Counted from the stretch's first letter, positions 8,420-16,572 are shown. The stretch: 51,859 nt of DNA from Peptoniphilus sp. (GCA_029983555.1 JASBZH010000003.1:1-51859); one strand, 5' to 3'. Translations and numbers: made by a program. Notes: generated from the letters alone by a model not told the origin.

Positions 8420-9490
8420 TTATTCTTCATTTATATTCTCATCATTTGATTTTTTCGCAGATTCACTCTTCAAATTTTCAAGTTTTTCTCTGTGTTCTAG
8501 ATATTTTTGTTGTTCTTCTTCTGTCATTTCATCTAGATTTACATTTTGCTCTTCACTATCACGAATTGCTTCAAAATCGCTTATTTTTGACTGTGCATAG
8601 CCTTTGTTTATTTTATAGTAGTCTACTCCACCTCTGCGATATCCACTGCCTTCTAAAACTTCCATATTGATGTCTTTCTTTTCAAGATTCATTCCATAAT
8701 AAGCAAGAAAAGCGAGCTCTCCATAGCTTAAGTCAGTTTCTATATTTCTATTAGCTATTGAAACTAATTTTGGAAGTTTTAAAATTAGTGATGGAGACTG
8801 CATCTTGTCAAAGATTTTCATTATGAAATCTTGTTGGGCTTTTATTCTATCTATATCTTGATTTTGATAAATTTTTCTAATTCTTAAATATTTTACTGCA
8901 TCCTCTCCATCTAAAAGATGAAGTCCCTCTTCAAAATTAATTTCAAGTGGTGGTATTGTTGAAGGGTCTGAGTATTTGTATTCTGGTGTGTATATTTCCA
9001 CTCCACCTATTGCATCTACAAGTTCTTTAACTGCATCGTAGTTGACAGTGATGTAGTGAGAAATGTCCACGTTCAAAAAGTCCTCTACCATTTCAACTTG
9101 AAGGTCAACTCCGCCTCTTGCGTAAGCTGCGTTCATTTTATAATTGTCGTAGCCCTTTATTTTAATGTAAGTGTCTCTTGGTATTGAAAGAATTTGAACT
9201 TTGTCAATTTTAGGATCAATCGAAAGAAGCATAATTGTATCAGCTCTTTGAGAATTGTCATCTACATAAGTAACTTCACTTTGATCGACTCCAATTAATA
9301 AGATATGTACAATGTCTTTATCATCATTAAATACAGAAACTTTTGTAGGTTCCGCCTTTTTAACTTCGCTCTTTGCATTCTTATTACTATCTAGTTTTTC
9401 TCCCCTTGGCGCAAATATAAATGTTAGACCCAAGGCTCCCAATAGGAAGACTACTGCAATAAAAATGAATATTCTATAAACATATTTCAT
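8420..9490 (-). CDS. LytR-CpsA-Psr (LCP) family cell-wall glycopolymer ligase
   Basis: 356 residues: short cytoplasmic start, one membrane anchor (about 5-27), then an extracellular LCP domain (about 60-230). Typical LCP motifs are visible: LLIGVDQ, RADTIMLLSID (R82, D84), LSIPRDT (R105), the YARGG segment and LRIRK. The domain binds polyprenyl-pyrophosphate-linked glycopolymers and transfers them to peptidoglycan. The C-terminal tail is highly acidic and low in complexity. Good AGGAGG site before the ATG. Which polymer it attaches cannot be told from this window; no polymer-synthesis genes are nearby. Confidence 0.93.
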   Translation of the reverse strand: MKYVYRIFIFIAVVFLLGALGLTFIFAPRGEKLDSNKNAKSEVKKAEPTKVSVFNDDKDIVHILLIGVDQSEVTYVDDNSQRADTIMLLSIDPKIDKVQILSIPRDTYIKIKGYDNYKMNAAYARGGVDLQVEMVEDFLNVDISHYITVNYDAVKELVDAIGGVEIYTPEYKYSDPSTIPPLEINFEEGLHLLDGEDAVKYLRIRKIYQNQDIDRIKAQQDFIMKIFDKMQSPSLILKLPKLVSIANRNIETDLSYGELAFLAYYGMNLEKKDINMEVLEGSGYRRGGVDYYKINKGYAQSKISDFEAIRDSEEQNVNLDEMTEEEQQKYLEHREKLENLKSESAKKSNDENINEE

Positions 9491-9507
9491 GGAAACCTCC
9501 TTTTACT

Positions 9508-9536
9508 AGTCTATATAAAAGTTTGTAAATTTTCAA
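9508..9536 (-). promoter_or_regulatory. Promoter of the LCP gene
   Basis: On the minus strand, TTGAAA, a 17-bp spacer and TAGACT, ending 17 bases before the LCP start codon. Close to sigma-A consensus in sequence and spacing. Confidence 0.6.
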
Positions 9537-9639
9537 TAGTTTTTTGCATTTTAATGCGCTTTATTGCTACCTTTGTAAAAATTCTCCATAAAATTTTAGA
9601 AATCATATAAATATCAATAAAGTGGGGTAGAATATATCT

Positions 9640-10332
9640 ATGAAAGTTTTATTAGATTCCGACGGTGCTTCTGTAAGGGAAATTACTCAAAAGGTTTGTC
9701 AAAATTTTAATACGCCGCTTTATCTTGTCAAAAATTACACTCAAGAATTTGACGTCTTTTATGGAAATATCGTAAATGTAGATATTTCAAAGGAATCTGC
9801 AGATCTTTGGATTGTAAATAATGCAAAAAATGGAGACCTTGTGATAACAAATGACAAGGGACTTTCTTCTATGGCTCTTGCCAAAAAAGCTATTGTTCTG
9901 GATTTTAACGGCAATATTATTGATAATGACAATATTTTGAATTTCCTTGAAAAGAGACACCTATCCCGCGTCATGAGACGAGATGGTATTTATTCAAAAA
10001 TACCCAAGAGAAAGCACGAAGAAGATTTAAAGTTTAAAGAAAAACTTGAAAAGTTATTGAGGAGAATGAATATGTATAAATTTTATATTTCAAGTCTTTG
10101 TCCAGACTGCCCACCGGCAATTGATCTTGTAAAAGAAAAAAATCTCGACGTTGAAACTGTTGATATTACTGACAGCATGAAAAATTTAAAGGAGTTTTTA
10201 AATCACAGAGACAATTCAGATGCTTTTGATGTAATAGTTGAAAATAATTATGTCGGCATTCCTTGTCTATATAAAGATGGCAGATATTTCTTTTTCGATT
10301 ACGACATCAATGAATTTTTAGAGGGTGAGTAA
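9640..10332 (+). CDS. YaiI/YqxD-family (UPF0178) protein fused to a glutaredoxin-like domain
   Basis: 230 residues. Residues 1-144 match the YaiI/YqxD NYN-like nuclease family in layout (DSD near the start, NNAKNGDLVITNDKGLS, RRHLSR-like and RRDG segments), a family usually about 150 residues long. The usual DADACP motif reads DSDGAS here. Residues 145-230 form a glutaredoxin-like domain with a CPDC redox pair (C154, C157) and VGIPCLY, resembling the cis-Pro region. A strong internal site (GAGGAG 10059-10064, ATG 10072) would yield the second domain alone. Followed within one base by a nitroreductase. Function of the fusion unknown; a redox role for the second half is inferred. Confidence 0.8.
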   Translation: MKVLLDSDGASVREITQKVCQNFNTPLYLVKNYTQEFDVFYGNIVNVDISKESADLWIVNNAKNGDLVITNDKGLSSMALAKKAIVLDFNGNIIDNDNILNFLEKRHLSRVMRRDGIYSKIPKRKHEEDLKFKEKLEKLLRRMNMYKFYISSLCPDCPPAIDLVKEKNLDVETVDITDSMKNLKEFLNHRDNSDAFDVIVENNYVGIPCLYKDGRYFFFDYDINEFLEGE

Positions 10333-10333
10333 T

Positions 10334-10870
10334 TTGGATTTTGTTGAATTTAAACAACTTGCAAAAGTTAGACAGTCCTGCCGCGACTACGACCCAGATA
10401 AAACTGTAGATGAAAGTCTTTTGGAGTCATGCGTCGACTCGATGATTTTATCTCCATCAGCTTGTAATGCTCAGCCATATTTTTATTACATTGTGACTGG
10501 TGAAAAAGCTAAAAAAGTTCGCAATGCTCTTACAAGTTTTGGAATGAATTCTTTTGTCAAAAACGTAAATGCTTTTGCAGTAGTGACTGAAGAAAATTAT
10601 AACTTGAGCGCAAAAATTGGCTCATCTATGAAAAATCAAGACTTCAAGTCCATTGATATCGGCATTTCTGCTGCATATTTTACGGCTGAAGCCACAACTC
10701 TTGGCCTTGGGACTTGTATAATGGGTTGGTTTGACGAAGATCAAATTCAAAAGATAGTAGATACTAAAAACAGAATAAGACTTGTAATTGCAATTGGCTA
10801 TCCGAAAGATTCTAATATAAGAGAGAAAAAGAGAAAGACTCACCAAGCAATTACAAAATTTATAAAATAA
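10334..10870 (+). CDS. Nitroreductase-family FMN oxidoreductase
   Basis: About 178 residues. Shows VRQSCRDYDP (FMN-phosphate-binding arginines), SPSACNAQPYFY, AAYFTAEATTLGLGTCIMGWF and a C-terminal IGYPK, all typical of the nitroreductase fold. Such enzymes are FMN dimers that use NAD(P)H to reduce nitro compounds, quinones or flavins; the natural substrate is not predictable. A TTG at 10334 is chosen over the GTG at 10325, because GAGGGTGA lies just before it. One base separates it from the fusion gene upstream, so both share a transcript. Confidence 0.87.
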   Translation: MDFVEFKQLAKVRQSCRDYDPDKTVDESLLESCVDSMILSPSACNAQPYFYYIVTGEKAKKVRNALTSFGMNSFVKNVNAFAVVTEENYNLSAKIGSSMKNQDFKSIDIGISAAYFTAEATTLGLGTCIMGWFDEDQIQKIVDTKNRIRLVIAIGYPKDSNIREKKRKTHQAITKFIK

Positions 10871-11005
10871 ATTAGAATTTTAAATTCACCTACGCGCTTT
10901 ATACTTATACATTTAAATAAGTATAAATAATTTTTCGTAAATGTTAGAAAGCTCACAAAGTGGATATAAATAATATAGTTGAAATTTAAATTATAGGAGG
11001 ATATT

Positions 11006-11506
11006 ATGAAGGTAAAATTTTCAGGAAATGAAGTAACTCTAAGCGGAACACAAGTTAAAGTTGGAGACAAAGCTCCAGAGTTTAAAGCAGTTAAAAGAGA
11101 TTTGTCTGACTTTGATTCTAAAGAAACTGAAGGCAAAGTTGTAATCTATTCAGTTGCACCATCAATTGACACTTCTGTTTGCTCACTTCAAGCTCAAACT
11201 TTCAATGAAAAAGCTACAGAACTTTCAGATGATGTTGTAATTTATACAATTACAGTTGACCTACCTTTTGCTCAAGAAAGATTCTGCGCAGCTAAGGGAA
11301 TTGACAAAGCTGACATTATTTCTGACTACAGATATAAAGAATTCGGAGAAAAATATGGCTTCTTAATCGAAGAATTACAACTTCTTGCAAGAGGAGTAGT
11401 TGTAGTCGATAAGGAAGGAAAAGTTGCTTATACAGAATATGTAGAAGAAGTAACTAACGAAGTTAATTTCGATAAAGCACTTGACGCAGCCAAAGAACTT
11501 ATCTAA
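11006..11506 (+). CDS. tpx: Thiol peroxidase Tpx
   Basis: 166 residues, normal length for the atypical 2-Cys peroxiredoxin Tpx, which reduces hydrogen peroxide and lipid hydroperoxides with thioredoxin. Peroxidatic cysteine C59 sits in APSIDTSVCSLQ and the resolving cysteine C94 in QERFCAAKG, the usual 35-residue separation. Begins MKVKFSGNEVTLSG, and the family's LLARGVVVVD segment is present. ATAGGAGG-type site before the ATG. Its stop overlaps the rlmH start by one base (TAATG), so the two are co-translated. Cytosolic antioxidant role inferred from the family. Confidence 0.96.
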   Translation: MKVKFSGNEVTLSGTQVKVGDKAPEFKAVKRDLSDFDSKETEGKVVIYSVAPSIDTSVCSLQAQTFNEKATELSDDVVIYTITVDLPFAQERFCAAKGIDKADIISDYRYKEFGEKYGFLIEELQLLARGVVVVDKEGKVAYTEYVEEVTNEVNFDKALDAAKELI

Positions 11507-11985
11507 TGCAGATAAATATAATATCTGTCGGCAAAATAAAAAAGAGTAGTTTAAAAGATTCTATAGCTCAATATGAAAAAATGTTAAGGCCCTATGCAGA
11601 TGTAAAAATTATTGAAATTCCAGACGAACCCTGCCCCGAAAACCTCTCCCAAAAAGACATGGAAAGGGTTAAAAATATAGAGGGCGAAAAGATTTTAAAT
11701 AAAATAAAGGACGACTCATACACAATCGCCCTAGCCATTGAAGGAAAGATGATAGACTCAGTTGCAATGGCAAAAAAAATTAAAAATCTCATGCTCGATG
11801 GCTTTTCAAATATCAATTTTATTATCGGTGGAAGCTTGGGGCTATCACAAGAAGTTTTGGATAAGGCTGATTACAAACTGAGCTTTTCCAAAATGACTTT
11901 TCCACATAATCTCATGAGGTTGATTTTGATAGAGCAAATTTATAGATCTTTTAGAATAATAAATAACCATCCATACCACAAATAA
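11506..11985 (+). CDS. rlmH: 23S rRNA pseudouridine-1915 N3-methyltransferase RlmH
   Basis: 159 residues, full length. A SPOUT-class, S-adenosylmethionine-dependent methyltransferase that modifies helix 69 of 23S rRNA. Seen: the start MQINIISVGKIKK, the knot-forming IIGGSLGLS loop, LSFSKMTFPHNLMR and the conserved C terminus ending EQIYRSFRIINNHPYHK. Starts on the last base of the tpx stop. Followed by a strong terminator shared with the convergent thiC. Confidence 0.97.
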   Translation: MQINIISVGKIKKSSLKDSIAQYEKMLRPYADVKIIEIPDEPCPENLSQKDMERVKNIEGEKILNKIKDDSYTIALAIEGKMIDSVAMAKKIKNLMLDGFSNINFIIGGSLGLSQEVLDKADYKLSFSKMTFPHNLMRLILIEQIYRSFRIINNHPYHK

Positions 11986-11989
11986 AAGA

Positions 11990-12016
11990 AAGGAATGAGT
12001 AGAACTCATTCCTTTT
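11990..12016 (+). terminator. Intrinsic terminator between rlmH and thiC
   Basis: GGAATGAGT and ACTCATTCC arms with a three-base loop, followed by five T on the plus strand; A-rich sequence before it makes it plausible on the minus strand for thiC too. Confidence 0.85.
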
Positions 12017-12043
12017 TGTTTTGTCAAATAATTTAATTTCAAA

Positions 12044-13372
12044 TTATTTTAAAGCGTCAAGTCCGAATTCATCGTCACCTAACACAATATCTTCTCCATT
12101 CATTATCTTATTCATAGTTCTAACTGCGCACATCTCGCCACACATTGTGCAGGAGTCGTCTATTTGTGGAGTGCTCATCTCTCTATACTTTCTAGGTTTT
12201 ACTGGATCTATTGCAAGTTCAAACATCTTTTCCCAATCGAGTTTTTGACGAGCTTTACCCATTTCGTCATCCCAATCTCTTGCTCCCTTTAATTTTGCCA
12301 TATCTCCTGCGTGAGCTGCTATTTTGGCAGCGATAATTCCTTCTCGCACGTCTTTTTCATCTGGAAGTTTTAAATGCTCTGCTGGAGTGACATAGCACAA
12401 AAAGTCTGCGCCACTAGCTGCAGCAATAGCTCCACCAATTGCAGAAGTTATGTGGTCATATCCTGGAGCGACATCTGTAACAAGAGGTCCAAGAACGTAG
12501 AAAGGAGCATTGTGACAAAGTCTCTTTTCAAGTTTCACATTCATTTCAATTTGATCTATTGGCACATGTCCTGGTCCTTCGATCATAACTTGCACATTTC
12601 TATCCCAAGCCCTTTTAGTTAACTCTCCCAAAGTAATTAACTCTGCTATTTGAGATGCATCAGTCGCATCGTGAGTTGACCCAGGTCTTAGAGAGTCGCC
12701 TAGTGAAATTGTAACATCATACTCTTCACATATATCTAAAACTTTGTCGAAGTATTCGTAAAATGGATTTTCTTTGTCGTTCATGTACATCCAGCCGAAT
12801 AAAAGTGATCCGCCGCGACTTACAATATTAGTTAGTCTTCCATTTCTCTTAAAGATTTCTGCATTTGTGCGATTTATTCCAGCGTGAATTGTGACAAAAT
12901 CGACTCCATCTTCAGCGTGAGCGCGAAGCACATCTAAAAATTCTTCAGCCTCAATAAGAGTGAGGCCCTTTTCCAAAAATCCAACGGCATCATACATTGG
13001 AACAGTTCCAATCATAGCAGTTGACATATCAATTAGTTTAGTCCTAAACTCTCTGGTCTTTCCATAATTAGAAAGGTCCATTATAGCTTCTGCCTTCATA
13101 TTAATGGCATCTTCTGCCTTTTTTAATTCCAAATCTATATCATAAAAATCTTTACTTATTCCCAAATTTACATTTATTTTTGTGCGAAGTCCTTCGCCAA
13201 TTCCTTCAGGAGAAATACTCTTGTGATTTTTGTTGCAAGGAATACAAACTCTTCCCTTTGCAATTAAATCGCGAAGTTCATTTACATCCATATTTTCTTT
13301 TTCGGCCACGATTTTCATTTCGCGAGTGTTTATACCCTTTTTCGCAGCATCCATCTGTGTAGTGTATTTCAT
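12044..13372 (-). CDS. thiC: Phosphomethylpyrimidine synthase ThiC
   Basis: 442 residues from the ATG at 13372, preceded by GGAGGT; a longer in-frame start at 13414 lies inside the leader and is rejected. A radical SAM enzyme that turns aminoimidazole ribotide into HMP phosphate, the pyrimidine half of thiamine. The C-terminal non-canonical [4Fe-4S] motif CTMCGEMCAVR (CX2CX4C) is complete, and SLGDSLRPG, MIEGPGHVP and AAHAGD are family signatures. No other thiamine gene lies in this window. A structured leader with its own promoter precedes it, so control by a pathway product is likely. Confidence 0.96.
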   Translation of the reverse strand: MKYTTQMDAAKKGINTREMKIVAEKENMDVNELRDLIAKGRVCIPCNKNHKSISPEGIGEGLRTKINVNLGISKDFYDIDLELKKAEDAINMKAEAIMDLSNYGKTREFRTKLIDMSTAMIGTVPMYDAVGFLEKGLTLIEAEEFLDVLRAHAEDGVDFVTIHAGINRTNAEIFKRNGRLTNIVSRGGSLLFGWMYMNDKENPFYEYFDKVLDICEEYDVTISLGDSLRPGSTHDATDASQIAELITLGELTKRAWDRNVQVMIEGPGHVPIDQIEMNVKLEKRLCHNAPFYVLGPLVTDVAPGYDHITSAIGGAIAAASGADFLCYVTPAEHLKLPDEKDVREGIIAAKIAAHAGDMAKLKGARDWDDEMGKARQKLDWEKMFELAIDPVKPRKYREMSTPQIDDSCTMCGEMCAVRTMNKIMNGEDIVLGDDEFGLDALK

Positions 13373-13390
13373 CTTTACCTCCAAATAAAA

Positions 13391-13482
13391 AACTCCCATA
13401 AGGGAGATGTTCACTCTTTTCTACGCAGGCATCGCCCGCTAGTTTAATGATAGACTCGAGGTTTTTTAAGCAAAACGCTCCC
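13391..13482 (-). promoter_or_regulatory. Structured thiC leader, candidate riboswitch or attenuator
   Basis: The 114-nt leader can form: a 5' GGGAG (13478-13482), a 6-bp hairpin GCGGGC-GAU-GCCUGC flanked by CUA/UAG pairing (around 13421-13443), and at its end CTCCC-TTAT-GGGAG (13393-13406) followed by six T, a short terminator just before the ribosome binding site. The 5' GGGAG can pair with the same CTCCC, giving mutually exclusive folds. The canonical TPP-riboswitch CUGAGA is missing, though GCGUAG resembles part of that class. Ligand unknown; an HMP-PP or divergent TPP aptamer are the obvious alternatives. Confidence 0.55.
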
Positions 13483-13492
13483 ATATATCACA

Positions 13493-13521
13493 ATTATACT
13501 TTTAAGACACAGCCTCGTCAA
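13493..13521 (-). promoter_or_regulatory. Sigma-A promoter of thiC
   Basis: Minus-strand TTGACG, 17-bp spacer, perfect TATAAT (13493-13498). It places the transcript start near 13486, giving a leader of about 114 nt. Confidence 0.8.
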
Positions 13522-13582
13522 ATAAAAGTATCAAGATAAACTGATAAATTGTAATAAAACTTCTTGTATAAATATAAAACTA

Positions 13583-13608
13583 AAAAAAGCCTCCAGATAA
13601 CTGGAGAC
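13583..13608 (-). terminator. Intrinsic terminator downstream of hsp20
   Basis: Minus-strand GTCTCCAG and CTGGAGGC arms (13589-13608; 8 bp with one G-U pair), then seven T. It lies about 60 bases past the hsp20 stop and just before the thiC promoter. Confidence 0.88.
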
Positions 13609-13669
13609 TTAAAGATTATTTATAATTATTTGGGATTATTTGATTTTAATTTTTTATATTTATTTGTTA

Positions 13670-14107
13670 TTATTCGATTTCAATTTTTTTGCTCTTATCT
13701 GAGTCTGTCTTCTTAGGAATTTTAATTTCCAATACGCCGTCAACTAATTTTGCAGAAAGATTATCTTCATCCACATCTTTAAAGTACATCTTTCTAATCA
13801 TCTTAGAAGTCTTTCTTTCTCTGTGAATGTAATTTCTTTCTTTATCTTCATCATTTGTCTCTTCATTTTTTTCAGCTGAAATAGTTAGTTTACCATCGTC
13901 AAAATCTACGTCGATTTCGTCTTTATTAAATCCAGCAAGCTCAGCCTCAACTGTATAAGAGTCTTTGTTTTCAAGTACATCCACTTTAAATGACTGTGCT
14001 CTCATAGCTCTTTCATTTGTATTGTCAGAGAAAAATGAATCTAACATATCGTAGAAATCTCCAAAATTAGGATCTAAAAAACTATTTCCATATGGTCTAA
14101 TACTCAT
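13670..14107 (-). CDS. Hsp20/alpha-crystallin small heat-shock protein
   Basis: 145 residues. The N-terminal arm is Phe/Asp-rich (NFGDFYDMLDSFF). The alpha-crystallin domain covers about 38-135, with the AELAGFNKDEIDVDFDDGKLTI core and the conserved late strand LVDGVLEIKIPKK; the C-terminal tail ends KKIEIE, containing the I-X-I anchoring motif. ATP-independent holdase forming oligomers that bind unfolding proteins. A strong AAGGAGAG site precedes the ATG. Monocistronic, with an unusually rich upstream control region (see entries at 14161-14258). Confidence 0.95.
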   Translation of the reverse strand: MSIRPYGNSFLDPNFGDFYDMLDSFFSDNTNERAMRAQSFKVDVLENKDSYTVEAELAGFNKDEIDVDFDDGKLTISAEKNEETNDEDKERNYIHRERKTSKMIRKMYFKDVDEDNLSAKLVDGVLEIKIPKKTDSDKSKKIEIE

Positions 14108-14160
14108 AAAAAACTCTCCTTTTAAAATTCAAACTAACATTCAATTTATCTTCAAATTCA

Positions 14161-14187
14161 TTAGCAGCAGTGTTGCCTATCTGCTAA
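14161..14187 (-). promoter_or_regulatory. CIRCE-like palindrome in the hsp20 leader
   Basis: TTAGCAG and CTGCTAA arms in a 9-9-9 layout (TTAGCAGCA, nine bases, ATCTGCTAA). 12 of 18 arm positions match CIRCE, and the changed bases keep the palindrome. It starts at about +2 of the predicted transcript, the normal CIRCE position. Weaker match than that before htpG. Confidence 0.5.
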
Positions 14188-14195
14188 CTATCTAT

Positions 14196-14224
14196 AGTAT
14201 ATAGCGTTGGTCAAAGAATGTCAA
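14196..14224 (-). promoter_or_regulatory. Sigma-A promoter of hsp20
   Basis: Minus-strand perfect TTGACA (14219-14224), 17-bp spacer and TATACT (14196-14201). The -35 box lies within a CtsR-like repeat. Confidence 0.85.
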
Positions 14225-14225
14225 G
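14209..14225 (+). promoter_or_regulatory. CtsR-like operator overlapping the hsp20 -35 box
   Basis: GGTCAAA-GAA-TGTCAAG, close to the CtsR direct repeat RGTCAAA-NNN-RGTCAAA (12 of 14 half-site positions). It covers the -35 element and part of the spacer, so binding would block RNA polymerase. Confidence 0.65.
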
Positions 14226-14241
14226 TGTTTTTAAAAATATT

Positions 14242-14258
14242 TTTGACCTTTTTTGACT
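14242..14258 (-). promoter_or_regulatory. Perfect CtsR operator upstream of hsp20
   Basis: Minus strand reads AGTCAAA-AAA-GGTCAAA, an exact match to the CtsR heptad repeat with three-base spacing, 18 bases upstream of the -35 box. Second site of a pair. Confidence 0.75.
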
Positions 14259-14328
14259 TTTTATTTCAATTATTTTTTGCATTTAAATATTACTTTCGCA
14301 TTTATAAAATTTCAATATATTTCTTTAA

Positions 14329-14356
14329 CAAAAAAACATCCCATAAATAGGATGTT
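14329..14356 (-). terminator. Intrinsic terminator downstream of ung
   Basis: Minus-strand AACATCC and GGATGTT arms (14335-14356) followed by seven or more T. It lies about 175 bases past the ung stop; the AT-rich stretch between holds no gene. Confidence 0.75.
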
Positions 14357-14531
14357 AAAATCTTTGAGAGTTATAAAATTAAAGTTCGCAAAAGAATTTT
14401 TTTATAATTGATTTAAATAATTTTTAATATAAAATTATTTATATTTATAAAATTATAAAACTTTGGTTTCTATAATTAAAAAAATATCTATCATCTAAGA
14501 ATATAATTTAGCACATTATGAAAAATTTAAT

Positions 14532-15200
14532 TTAAACTTCCCACGTTGGCGGTTCTATTCCATTTTCTTTTAAAAATTCATTGGCTCTTGAAAATGGTCT
14601 TGAGCCAAAGAAACCTCTATTTGCAGAAAATGGTGAAGGATGAGGTCCTTCTATTATGAGATGTCTATCATTTGTGATAAGTCTTTTTCTCTTGCGTGCG
14701 TGATTTCCCCAAAGTATAAATACAACTGGTTCTTCTTTTTCATTTATTTTTCTTATCACTGCATCTGTAAATATTTCCCATCCAATTTTTGAATGACTCA
14801 TTGGTTGGTGAGCTCTTACAGTAAGAGTTGTGTTTAGAAGCATTATTCCCTCTTTAGTCCAATTTTTTAAATATCCCGTACTTGGAATTTCTATTCCAAG
14901 ATCTGCGTTTAGTTCTTTATAAATATTTTTAAGAGACGGAGGTACTTTTACTCCTTCTCTAACTGAAAATGCAAGTCCATGAGCTTGTCCAACATTGTGA
15001 TAGGGATCTTGACCGAGTATTAAAACCTTTAATTTGCTGTATGGAGTGTAATTAAAAGCATTAAAAATATCTTCAGCTTTTGGGAAAACTTCATAATTTC
15101 TATATTCTTCGATTAAAAGCTTGCGCAATTCTTTGTAATAGTCCTTTTCAAACTCGTCTTTAAGTATTTCTTGCCAATCATTTTTTAAAATCTTTTTCAC
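14532..15200 (-). CDS. ung: Family 1 uracil-DNA glycosylase
   Basis: 222 residues from a GTG at 15200 with AAGGTGAG directly upstream; in-frame TTG at 15224 would overlap trkA and lacks a site. Removes uracil from DNA to start base-excision repair. The catalytic water-activating motif GQDPYHNVGQAHG, the AFSV segment, LLNTTLTVR and the minor-groove loop HPSPFSAN are all present. Last gene of the trk operon, four bases after trkA, an association that looks positional rather than functional. Confidence 0.96.
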   Translation of the reverse strand: MKKILKNDWQEILKDEFEKDYYKELRKLLIEEYRNYEVFPKAEDIFNAFNYTPYSKLKVLILGQDPYHNVGQAHGLAFSVREGVKVPPSLKNIYKELNADLGIEIPSTGYLKNWTKEGIMLLNTTLTVRAHQPMSHSKIGWEIFTDAVIRKINEKEEPVVFILWGNHARKRKRLITNDRHLIIEGPHPSPFSANRGFFGSRPFSRANEFLKENGIEPPTWEV

Positions 15201-15204
15201 ATTC

Positions 15205-16572
15205 TCACCTTCTGAAAAATTCAAATATAGATCTCTTTAGAGATGGGTCAATTATTTTTTCTAGTTTTTTTCGACTTTCATTTGTGCAGAAAACTACGAG
15301 CCTGTCTCCCTCTTTAATTTCTGTATTTCCACGAGGTATTACCGCCGAGTTGTCAAATCTTATTATTCCGCCAATTATTATTCCATCGCCAATATTGATG
15401 TCCTTTAACTTCTTGCCAATATAGACGAAGTCATCTGGAATTTTAAATTCATATACTTTTGCTTTTCCTCCAAACATGAAGTTTATTGAAAGTTTCATTC
15501 CTCGATCAATTGACTTTACTATTTCGTTTGCAACTACTACCTTCGGATCAATAACTCTGTGAATTTCAAGTGGATCTAGAACTTTGGAATAATCATTTAC
15601 GTTTTGAATGACGATATTATTTTTTAATCCATTGGATTTTGCCATCAGTCCCAAGACAATATTTAACTCGTCAGATGCAGTTGCCGAGATAAATATCGCG
15701 TCTTTTGAAATGTCTTCTTCTTCAAACAATTTATCATTTCTCAAATTTCTATTTACGACAAATGCACTGGTGTATCTGTTTCTAAACTCCTTTGATTTTT
15801 CCCTATCAGTCTCTATAATTTTTAAATTTATATTATTTAGATTTGCAAGCATTTGATTTACTATGCTATCTCCCGATGCGATTACAACTTCTTTTGTCGT
15901 TTTAGTCTGATGAATGTCAAAGTGATCGAGTTTAAAATTTCTAATATCTCTAGATAAACCCATCAAATATATATAGTCATTTGACATTAAAACTGTATCG
16001 CCATTTGGAACTATGAGCCTACCCTCTCTAAGTATTCCAACCACCAAAATTGTGGCAAGTGAACCGATGTCTTTTATCTTTAAATTTTCAAACTCCTCGT
16101 CGTAGTTTATTAAATGACCAGTTACTTCTATTTTTCCCTTTCCAAAATAATCAGCTTGATAGTGCTCATAACTTCCAATCAGTTTGATTAAAATTTTTCC
16201 AGTCTCGAGGCTCTTGTTAAATACATTTACCACATTATTAAAAGTGTTTTTTAAATAATTTATCTCCGATACATTCTCAAGTTCATCGAGCCTAAGTATT
16301 ACTTTTGTGTCTACGTCTTTTAAGACAGATGCAATAATCAAATTTGTCTTGTCGCTATCTGTAGCTATAATTACATAATCGTATTTTTTCAAATCGAATT
16401 TAATTAAAAATTTGCTATCAAGCACGTCGCCAACATAAGTATTTACTTTATCTGATAGGTTATTTATACTTTCTTGATCTCTTTCAATTCCGTCAATTTC
16501 AAAATCTTCAAGTACAAGTGCATTGGCAATCGAAGAGCCAACTTTTCCCAAACCAATTACTAGTATTTTCAA
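15205..16572 (-). CDS. trkA: Trk potassium-uptake regulatory subunit TrkA
   Basis: 455 residues, the usual length, made of two RCK_N/RCK_C pairs. N1: MKILVIGLGKVGSSIANAL, a dinucleotide-binding Rossmann motif, with YDYVIIATDSDKTN following. N2 starts near 230 and has a less conserved loop (VVIASGDSIVNQML). Cytoplasmic ring that gates TrkH in response to nucleotides. Start is TTG (16572), which overlaps the trkH TGA (TTGA), with AGGAG upstream: translational coupling. An intact relative of the disrupted copy at 18010-19396. Confidence 0.94.
   Translation of the reverse strand: MKILVIGLGKVGSSIANALVLEDFEIDGIERDQESINNLSDKVNTYVGDVLDSKFLIKFDLKKYDYVIIATDSDKTNLIIASVLKDVDTKVILRLDELENVSEINYLKNTFNNVVNVFNKSLETGKILIKLIGSYEHYQADYFGKGKIEVTGHLINYDEEFENLKIKDIGSLATILVVGILREGRLIVPNGDTVLMSNDYIYLMGLSRDIRNFKLDHFDIHQTKTTKEVVIASGDSIVNQMLANLNNINLKIIETDREKSKEFRNRYTSAFVVNRNLRNDKLFEEEDISKDAIFISATASDELNIVLGLMAKSNGLKNNIVIQNVNDYSKVLDPLEIHRVIDPKVVVANEIVKSIDRGMKLSINFMFGGKAKVYEFKIPDDFVYIGKKLKDINIGDGIIIGGIIRFDNSAVIPRGNTEIKEGDRLVVFCTNESRKKLEKIIDPSLKRSIFEFFRR

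Noticed and set aside
13278..13484. 68-residue minus-strand frame over the thiC leader
   Set aside because: It crosses the thiC start and leader structure and lacks a ribosome binding site.
13388..13490. Canonical TPP riboswitch before thiC
   Set aside because: No CUGAGA and no UAAU loop before the GCGUAG; kept only as an unclassified leader.
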